Positions 31,975 through 37,390 of a DNA stretch of 37,390 nucleotides are shown here, piece by piece. Made by a program: the position numbers and the translations under genes. Every line of letters begins with the position of its first letter. Positions within the stretch are counted from its first letter, which is position 1. Where the stretch lies: contig CAOJIB010000008.1 in assembly GCA_948436455.1 (NCBI GenBank), positions 1 to 37,390 of the forward strand, written 5' to 3'. The notes beneath the pieces were generated by a model that saw nothing but the letters and a program-made list of their open reading frames with translations, had not been told where the DNA came from and did not search any database. Source of the DNA: an uncultured Blautia sp. GTDB taxonomy: Bacteria; Bacillota; Clostridia; Lachnospirales; Lachnospiraceae.

Positions 31975-32592
31975 TCAACTCACTCCCAATTTTTTCATTA
32001 GAACATTTAAAGAATTTACATCCGGCATTAAGAGCATATCGCTGTTCATCTCTTTTCCGTCGATTCGAAATTCTCCGGTAATCAGCATAATCCTGTCCGA
32101 ATGATATCCCATCATCGCCATAGGCATACTCATAATGCCGCCTAACATATTTACGGCGATCTGCGGCACGGAAAGCTGAATCTCCACATTTGCCAGCGCC
32201 GTCATGGCGTTGACGAAAGAAGAAATCATAATATTGCCGCATTCAATCAGTGCAGAGGTCTGCATTTCATCCAACTGCATGATATCCACATTGCTCTGAT
32301 TCAGCAGATGCTGGGCCACCTCATCCATGAACTCCTGCTTTAAAAGCAGCAGCATAATTCCTTCAATCTCTCCTACCAGTTCTACCAATACGGCCGCCAC
32401 CAATTCCTCCGGGTCTCCCAAGCTAGCCTGCGCCGCGTTAAAATCCATCACCCGGACATTGGGAAGACTCATACGTACCTTCGCATTTAGCATACTGGAC
32501 AAAGCTGTCGCCGCAGTGCCGTTTCCGATACTACCGATCTCCCGGATCAGATCCAGACCGTTTACGCTTATATCTTCATATCGTTTAATCAT
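31975..32592 (-). CDS. cheC: CheY-P phosphatase CheC
   Basis: CheC removes phosphate from CheY-P and aids adaptation with CheD. The 205-residue protein has two halves each carrying a candidate phosphatase site [D/S]x3Ex2N-x22-P. The second (SALIECGN, Glu117, Asn120, Pro after 22 residues) is intact. The first reads DLIREIGS with Glu18 but Ser21 in place of Asn, so only one site is likely active. ATG at 32592 is chosen because AGGAGG lies 5 nt upstream; a GTG five codons earlier overlaps that site. Confidence 0.93.
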   Translation of the reverse strand: MIKRYEDISVNGLDLIREIGSIGNGTAATALSSMLNAKVRMSLPNVRVMDFNAAQASLGDPEELVAAVLVELVGEIEGIMLLLLKQEFMDEVAQHLLNQSNVDIMQLDEMQTSALIECGNIMISSFVNAMTALANVEIQLSVPQIAVNMLGGIMSMPMAMMGYHSDRIMLITGEFRIDGKEMNSDMLLMPDVNSLNVLMKKLGVS

Positions 32593-32630
32593 ACATTCCT
32601 CCTGCACCGCACCTCGGCGGCTGATACAAA

Positions 32631-32706
32631 GGACCTGCCGCCGGCAGTTCCTTTTGCATACTTTGGTATTCAGAAAGCTTGCCGCTTAGCAGTCTTTTCT
32701 GCATAC
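32631..32706 (+). repeat. Dispersed palindromic repeat, copy 3, with adjacent hairpin
   Basis: The repeat core (32657-32706) has CATAC-TTTG-GTAT then CAGAAAGCTTGCC, CTTA, GCAG, TCTTTTCTGCATAC, matching copy 1 in order. Just before it is the hairpin GGACCTGCC-GCC-GGCAGTTCC (32631-32651). It fills most of the 163-nt gap between the rod gene and cheC. Confidence 0.6.
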
Positions 32707-32755
32707 TATAACATTCAAAAAGCAGTACGCCTGTCACCCTGTCTTTTATTTTCTA

Positions 32756-33469
32756 TTATTGTCTGAGGCTATTGATAGTGCTTACCACCTCGTCGGAAGT
32801 CTGCAGCATTTTCAGGGAAAAGGAATAGGCCCTCTGCGTAATAATCATTCTGGAAATCTCATCGGCTGTGCTTACATTGGACATTTCCAGCATTTTGTTG
32901 CGTACGTCGGCGCCGGGAATCAAATAGGGATTTCCATTTTTCGCCGTCGGCTGGAATTCATTGTCGCCTACACTTTGCATTCCATCCAGGATATTGAAAT
33001 TATAAACGCCAATGGTACCGCTCAATGTATTCTCCGCGCCTACCGTAATGGGATTCTGATTCTGATCCAGCACCAAATGCCCGTTATCGTTGACCAAAAA
33101 CATCACGTTCCCAAACTGAGAAAGACTAAAGCGTCCATTCCTGGTATAGGTAATTTCCCCATTCTCCGGATTCCGCAGCATGAAAAAGCCATCTCCCACA
33201 ATCGCATAGTCGTTCGCTAGATCTGTAGTCACGTAGCCCGACGCAGAAAAATCCGTATCCGTCTTCTCCACTACAACACCCGTGCCAGCCTTTAATTCCG
33301 TATCCTCACCGGTGTAATTATTCAAATTATAATACATCAGATCCAAGAAGCCGGCCGTCTTCGCTTTATAGCCGTAGTTGTTTACGTTCGCCAGGTTATT
33401 TCCCACAACGTTCAACTTTTCCTGCTGTTCAATGACGCCCCTGGCCGCCGTATAAAATGATGTGTACAC
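32756..33469 (-). CDS. Flagellar basal-body rod protein, FlgF/FlgG family (second copy)
   Basis: A 237-residue axial protein of the flagellar rod/hook family, exported by the flagellar type III apparatus. The N-terminal FlgE/F/G signature is VVGNNLANVNNYGYKAKTAGF, a GDGFFMLRN segment lies in the middle, and the C-terminal helix EISRMIITQRAYSFSLKMLQTSDEVVSTINSLRQ is typical of FlgG. GTG start with AAAGGAGG at a 10-nt spacing. Bacillus FlhO/FlhP form a comparable adjacent pair. By its C-terminus this is the more FlgG-like of the two. Confidence 0.88.
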   Translation of the reverse strand: MYTSFYTAARGVIEQQEKLNVVGNNLANVNNYGYKAKTAGFLDLMYYNLNNYTGEDTELKAGTGVVVEKTDTDFSASGYVTTDLANDYAIVGDGFFMLRNPENGEITYTRNGRFSLSQFGNVMFLVNDNGHLVLDQNQNPITVGAENTLSGTIGVYNFNILDGMQSVGDNEFQPTAKNGNPYLIPGADVRNKMLEMSNVSTADEISRMIITQRAYSFSLKMLQTSDEVVSTINSLRQ

Positions 33470-33540
33470 TTTTTCTATGCCTCCTTTACATCCTTTTGCT
33501 GTTCTCCCGCCGTCTCTATCGCTTATTCCCAGGCAGATGA

Positions 33541-34284
33541 TCAGCTCATAGAGCCAAGCTGTACTGCTCGGCCGATCAGCTGGTCGTACAGCCGAAGCAA
33601 CTGCGCAGAACCCTGCAGCGAACGCTGGCTGCTCATCATACTAGTCATTTCCTCTACCATCGACACATTGGAATCCTCCAGCATCTGATTCTGAACAACG
33701 GCGTTGGCAGGAATCTGCGCTCCGCCTCCTGTAAAGACGCCTCCGTCAATCTTCTGAAGCTGCGAATAATCCGCAAAATCCACGATACCTAACTGGCCGA
33801 AATAGGTCTGGCCATCCGAGCTGAAAATAAACCCATCCCGGCTTACATAAACGTCGTCGGTTGTCAGGCGGATGGGATTGCCATCGTAGCCCAGCACACG
33901 GCCCACGCCCTGCAGGGTCAAACATCCTTGATTATCCAAATTGAAGGAACCGTTGCGGCTGTATACCACGCCGTTTTCCCCCTGAATAGTGAAAAAACCG
34001 TCGCCGGTTAACGCGCAGTCCAGCTTCCTGGTTGTTTCCAGAACGCCTCCTTCTTCGTAATTTGTCACCCGCTCATCTGCCGTATTCACCCGGGAAACCA
34101 CGCCCACCGGCGTTTTTCCATCCCGGTCGTAGCGGTAAATCAATTCATCCCGGAAGGTTCCCTGTATCAGCTTATCACTTTTGAAACCCGGCGTCGAAAC
34201 ATTCGTCATATTATTACTAATGATATTCAGATTCCGGTTCTGTGTGATCATATTTGACGTCAAATCATAAAATCCCTGAAACAT
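33541..34284 (-). CDS. Flagellar basal-body rod protein, FlgF/FlgG family (first copy)
   Basis: A 247-residue rod protein. N-terminal signature NIISNNMTNVSTPGFKSDKLI, central GDGFFTIQGENGVVYSRNGSF, and a C-terminal helix VEEMTSMMSSQRSLQGSAQLLRLYDQLIGRAVQLG that assembles in the rod. ATG start with GGGAGG upstream, overlapping the fliA 3' end by 20 nt, so the two are coupled. It pairs with the next gene as proximal and distal rod components; which is which is inferred only by family resemblance. Confidence 0.88.
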   Translation of the reverse strand: MFQGFYDLTSNMITQNRNLNIISNNMTNVSTPGFKSDKLIQGTFRDELIYRYDRDGKTPVGVVSRVNTADERVTNYEEGGVLETTRKLDCALTGDGFFTIQGENGVVYSRNGSFNLDNQGCLTLQGVGRVLGYDGNPIRLTTDDVYVSRDGFIFSSDGQTYFGQLGIVDFADYSQLQKIDGGVFTGGGAQIPANAVVQNQMLEDSNVSMVEEMTSMMSSQRSLQGSAQLLRLYDQLIGRAVQLGSMS

Positions 34285-35077
34285 TTTTTTTCCTCCCGTT
34301 CACTTCATTAAATTCCTGCATATGCTGCTTTAATTTGCGGATTGCATTGGTGTGTATCTGCGAGATTCTCGGTTCGCTGACATCCAGCACTTTCGCAATC
34401 TGCCGCATATTCAGCTCTTCCATATAATAAAGAGAGATCACAAGCTGTTCATTCTCTTTGAGATTTTTGATTCCTTCCGCCAGAAATTCCGTCATTTCCT
34501 TTTTTAAGTAACGGTTTTCAGGCTGCTCCTGCTCCTCGCCGGAGGGAATCTGGGCGTTCATCTTATTTTCCTGAGATTCTGCCAGAACCATATCCAGAGA
34601 CAATACGTGGAAAAGCGCCGCCTTCCGTAAGGTATCCTGGTATTTCTCATGAGTAATATTCAGGTGACTGACCACCTCGTCGGTGGAAGGATACCGCCCA
34701 TTCTTATTATATAACGTTGTGACCGCTTCATCAATATCTCTTGCATTCTTTCTTGTACTTCTTGGCACCCAGTCCTGCTTTCTGGCCAGGTCGATGATCA
34801 TTCCCTTAATTCTCTTGGAAATATACGTTTCAAACTTTACATTTTTATCCGGCTCAAACTTATCGATCGCATTCATAATCACGATCACGCCTTCGTTAAT
34901 AATATCGTCCACCTGGGAAAAGCTCATATAAATATCCCGCATCTGCAGAGCGATACTCCGCACCAGATATACATAGCGCATCACCAGTTCCTGCTTCACC
35001 GCGAGGTCGTTCGTTTCTTTGTAAAGCTTCAGAAGCGTTTCATTACTCTGTCCCTTATAGCCCTCCTGGCTGCTCAT
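34265..35077 (-). CDS. fliA: Flagellar sigma factor FliA (sigma-28/sigma-D)
   Basis: Directs RNA polymerase to late flagellar, motility and chemotaxis promoters. The 270-residue protein has sigma region 2 (YLVRSIALQMRDIYMSFSQVDDIINEGVIVIMNAIDKFEPDKNVKFETYISKRI; core binding and -10 recognition), region 3 (SLNITHEKYQD neighbourhood) and region 4 (MRQIAKVLDVSEPRISQIHTNAIRKLKQ; -35 recognition). ATG start with GGAAAGGAAGTG upstream; 25 nt after flhA. An anti-sigma factor is not in the window. Confidence 0.94.
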   Translation of the reverse strand: MSSQEGYKGQSNETLLKLYKETNDLAVKQELVMRYVYLVRSIALQMRDIYMSFSQVDDIINEGVIVIMNAIDKFEPDKNVKFETYISKRIKGMIIDLARKQDWVPRSTRKNARDIDEAVTTLYNKNGRYPSTDEVVSHLNITHEKYQDTLRKAALFHVLSLDMVLAESQENKMNAQIPSGEEQEQPENRYLKKEMTEFLAEGIKNLKENEQLVISLYYMEELNMRQIAKVLDVSEPRISQIHTNAIRKLKQHMQEFNEVNGRKKNVSGIL

Positions 35078-35102
35078 ATCTGCTACTCACTTCCTTTCCC
35101 TA

Positions 35103-37175
35103 TTAAGCGGCGGTAATATTTCCTACGGCCTGGATCTGTATATTATTGCTAATCTCATTAAAAGACAGCACATATACATTCGGATAAAATTGCTCGATCA
35201 AATGATAAAAATGCACCCGGACTACCTGGCTGGTCAAGATTACCGGACTTTGTGCAAAATTGTTGAATTTCTTGATTTCCTCGCCCACTTGGGTAATGAC
35301 ATTTTGCATAACGTCGGGATTCAACGCCAGATACGGTCCTCGGTCCCCAGCGGTTAAGCTGGTAATGATGCTTTTTTCCAGATTTGCATCCAGCGTCACC
35401 ACCCGCATACTTCCACCCTCGCAGAATCTCCGGGTGATCGTCCGCTTTAAGGCTACGCGGATATTTTCCGTAATCGTATCCAAATCCTTGATACTCATCG
35501 AGGAATCGATGATCACCTCCATGATCGTCTCCATATCCTTGATGGGAATCCCCTCTTTGAGGAGATTCGTCAAAATCCTCTGGAAATTGCCGTAGCTTAA
35601 CGTCCCCGGAATCAATTCCTCCACCAGCTCCGGAGACTGCTTCTTCATATTTTCCACCAGCCGCACGACCTCCTGTCGGTTTAAAAGCTCGTGGGCATGG
35701 GTTTTTACAGTCTCTGACAAATGCGTCAGCATAACGGACAGCGGATCGATTACCGTATAGCCATAGATCTCCGCCATCTCTTTTTTATCTACGGTAATCC
35801 ATTTACTGGGAATTCCATAAGCAGGCTCGATCGTATCGATGCCATCGATTTCTTTTTCCGGATTGGGCGGCTCCAGCGCCAGATAATAATCCACCAGGAT
35901 CTCGCCCTTGGCAACCTCTTCGCCCTTAATTTTGATGACGTATTGGTTCGTATTCAGGCCCGAGCTGTCGCGCAGACGGATCGAAGGAATGACAAGGCCC
36001 ATCTCCTGAGCATACTGCCGTCGAAAAATGACGATTCGATCAATCATCTTGCCGCCGCTGCTTTCATCCACTAGCGGAATCAGGCTATAGCCAAATTCCA
36101 TCTCGATAGGTTCTACGGTAATCAGAGAATATACGTTATTGATATCCTTGAAATTCGCTTCCTCCGCCTGGGCCTGCTCCTGTAGGAGGGCGTCTTCCTG
36201 CACAGCCGCCGCATGGGAATCCAGCACGGCCATCGCTTCCATCCGGCGAAGCATCTGATAGCCTCCCAGCACCAATACCGCACCGATCACCGCGAACTGC
36301 GGCTTTGGCATTCCCGGCACCAGCATCAGCACCAGCAATACGCAACCGGTAATCAAGATCGCCCGGGGCTGACCGGCAAACTGCTTGGAAGCGTCCTCAT
36401 TTAAGCTTCCCTCCGCCGCCGCCCGGGTGACGATCATACCTGTCGCCGTAGAGATCATCAGGGACGGAATCTGGGAAACAAGGCCGTCGCCTACGGTAGC
36501 AATCGAATACACACTTAACACCTGGGAAAGCTCCATGCCGCCCTGCACCATACCGATCACCACACCGCCAAGAAAATTGACTGCTGTGATGATCAGGGAC
36601 ATGATCGCGTCTCCCTTGACGATCTTTGTCGCACCGTCCATAGAACCGTAGAAATCCGCTTCTTTTTGGATTTTTTCACGCCGTTCCCTGGCGGCCGTTT
36701 CATCGATTAGGCCAGAGCTCAAGTCCGCGTCGATGGCCATCTGCTTACCGGGCATCGCATCCAGAGTAAATCTGGCCGCTACCTCGGATACACGTTCGGC
36801 GCCTTTTGTAATAACGATAAATTGTACTAAAACGATGATCAGGAAGATGATCGCACCTACTACGACATTGCCGCGAAGCACGAAATCACCCATTGCCTGG
36901 ATCACCGCGCCGGATACGCCCTGATTTCCCAAAATATTTCTGGTAGAGGAAACGTTGATGGCGATACGGAACAGAGTCGTTACCAAAAGCATGGAGGGGA
37001 AAATCGAGAACTCCAACGGACTCTTGATATTCATACTGATCATCAAGATGATCAGGGATATCGATATATTTAAAATGATCATCACATCCACAAGGAATGG
37101 ACTTAATGGAATGATCAGAAGCAGGACAATCAGTACCACAACGACTGTCGCCGCATTATCTAGTATTCGTCTCAT
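35103..37175 (-). CDS. flhA: Flagellar export apparatus protein FlhA
   Basis: FlhA is the largest membrane subunit of the flagellar type III export gate. The 690-residue protein has about eight transmembrane helices in its first 310 residues, with GDGLVSQIPSLMISTATGMIVTR in the conserved FHIPEP region, and a large cytoplasmic domain that forms the nonameric docking ring for chaperone-substrate complexes. Length is normal. ATG start at 37175 uses GGAG in the final codons of flhB, only 3 nt from its stop, so the two are translationally coupled. Confidence 0.97.
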   Translation of the reverse strand: MRRILDNAATVVVVLIVLLLIIPLSPFLVDVMIILNISISLIILMISMNIKSPLEFSIFPSMLLVTTLFRIAINVSSTRNILGNQGVSGAVIQAMGDFVLRGNVVVGAIIFLIIVLVQFIVITKGAERVSEVAARFTLDAMPGKQMAIDADLSSGLIDETAARERREKIQKEADFYGSMDGATKIVKGDAIMSLIITAVNFLGGVVIGMVQGGMELSQVLSVYSIATVGDGLVSQIPSLMISTATGMIVTRAAAEGSLNEDASKQFAGQPRAILITGCVLLVLMLVPGMPKPQFAVIGAVLVLGGYQMLRRMEAMAVLDSHAAAVQEDALLQEQAQAEEANFKDINNVYSLITVEPIEMEFGYSLIPLVDESSGGKMIDRIVIFRRQYAQEMGLVIPSIRLRDSSGLNTNQYVIKIKGEEVAKGEILVDYYLALEPPNPEKEIDGIDTIEPAYGIPSKWITVDKKEMAEIYGYTVIDPLSVMLTHLSETVKTHAHELLNRQEVVRLVENMKKQSPELVEELIPGTLSYGNFQRILTNLLKEGIPIKDMETIMEVIIDSSMSIKDLDTITENIRVALKRTITRRFCEGGSMRVVTLDANLEKSIITSLTAGDRGPYLALNPDVMQNVITQVGEEIKKFNNFAQSPVILTSQVVRVHFYHLIEQFYPNVYVLSFNEISNNIQIQAVGNITAA

Positions 37176-37178
37176 ACT

Positions 37179-37390
37179 TTACTCCAATTTCACGTTGTTC
37201 ATTCGGAATACCTGCACAAGGATCTCCGCCACAATTCCATAATACTCCGCCGGAATCTCACAGTCCAACGGCGTGGATGCATAAATTCCTCTGGCCAGAA
37301 CCTTGTTTTCAATGACGGCGACATGATTCTGCTCACCGATCTCTACAATCTTTAATGCAATAAAATCCTGGCCCTTTGCGATCAGAATGG
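37179..37390 (-). CDS. flhB: Flagellar export protein FlhB, C-terminal part only
   Basis: The window ends inside this gene; only about the last 70 codons are present. Reading on the minus strand gives ILIAKGQDFIALKIVEIGEQ, then ENKVLARGIYAS and CEIPAEYYGIVAEILVQVFR, the typical cytoplasmic FlhB C-terminal domain after the NPTH autocleavage site, which lies outside the window. FlhB controls switching of export specificity from hook to filament. It stops 3 nt before flhA. Confidence 0.9.
   Translation of the reverse strand, partial: ILIAKGQDFIALKIVEIGEQNHVAVIENKVLARGIYASTPLDCEIPAEYYGIVAEILVQVFRMNNVKLE

Noticed and set aside
1-37390. CRISPR array
   Set aside because: No evenly spaced identical repeats were seen anywhere, and no cas gene is present.

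Overview
The window looks like chromosome from a motile, anaerobic, low-to-moderate G+C Firmicute of the class Clostridia, most likely Lachnospiraceae. The pointers are a CodY regulator, an [FeFe]-hydrogenase maturation GTPase (HydF), DUF1540 and choline-binding-type cell-wall proteins, a CheC/CheD/CheV chemotaxis set, strong AGGAGG ribosome binding sites, and a tyrosine recombinase of a type I associate with gut Clostridia. No species can be named from the sequence alone.

Left part (1-12.4 kb): a GntR regulator and an FGGY sugar kinase on the minus strand; a VOC-fold protein and a small Cys-rich protein on the plus strand; hydF and dapF on the minus strand; then a plus-strand polar amino-acid ABC importer (binding protein, permease, ATPase). 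The binding protein appears circularly permuted. After it come a zinc-ribbon/transmembrane/penicillin-recognising-fold protein whose catalytic residues are missing, a GH25 lysozyme with SH3 and peptidoglycan-binding domains, proC, and a convergent XRE regulator.

Middle part (12.4-25.6 kb): two exported cell-envelope proteins (an SGNH hydrolase with cell-wall-binding repeats and a D-Ala-D-Ala carboxypeptidase); a convergent pair encoding a DEDDh exonuclease and a nucleoside-hydrolase-fold protein that has lost its calcium ligands; a tRNA-Gly(CCC); an NSS-type sodium symporter; a tandem DUF1540 protein; codY; a DAHP synthase; and a two-gene heterodimeric ABC exporter. CodY-box-like sequences lie upstream of codY, of the sodium symporter and in the promoter of the amino-acid importer, which suggests a local nutrient-response theme.

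Right part (25.6-37.4 kb): a complete tyrosine recombinase gene sits alone between two near-identical 24-bp direct repeats, a candidate integrase-only mobile unit. Beyond it are an exported coiled-coil/3D-domain protein and a large minus-strand flagellar and chemotaxis cluster read flhB-flhA-fliA-two rod genes-cheC-cheD-cheV-EAL/HDOD. This cluster lacks the flhF, fleN and cheBAW genes often found at this position in relatives.

Between genes there are good terminators, several sigma-A-type promoters with palindromes, a dispersed family of about 45-bp imperfect palindromes (at least three, probably four copies), and a roughly 200-nt highly structured non-coding stretch upstream of the VOC gene. 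The most interesting items are the permuted binding protein, the integrase-only unit and its predicted circular reading frame, and two enzyme-fold proteins with lost catalytic residues.
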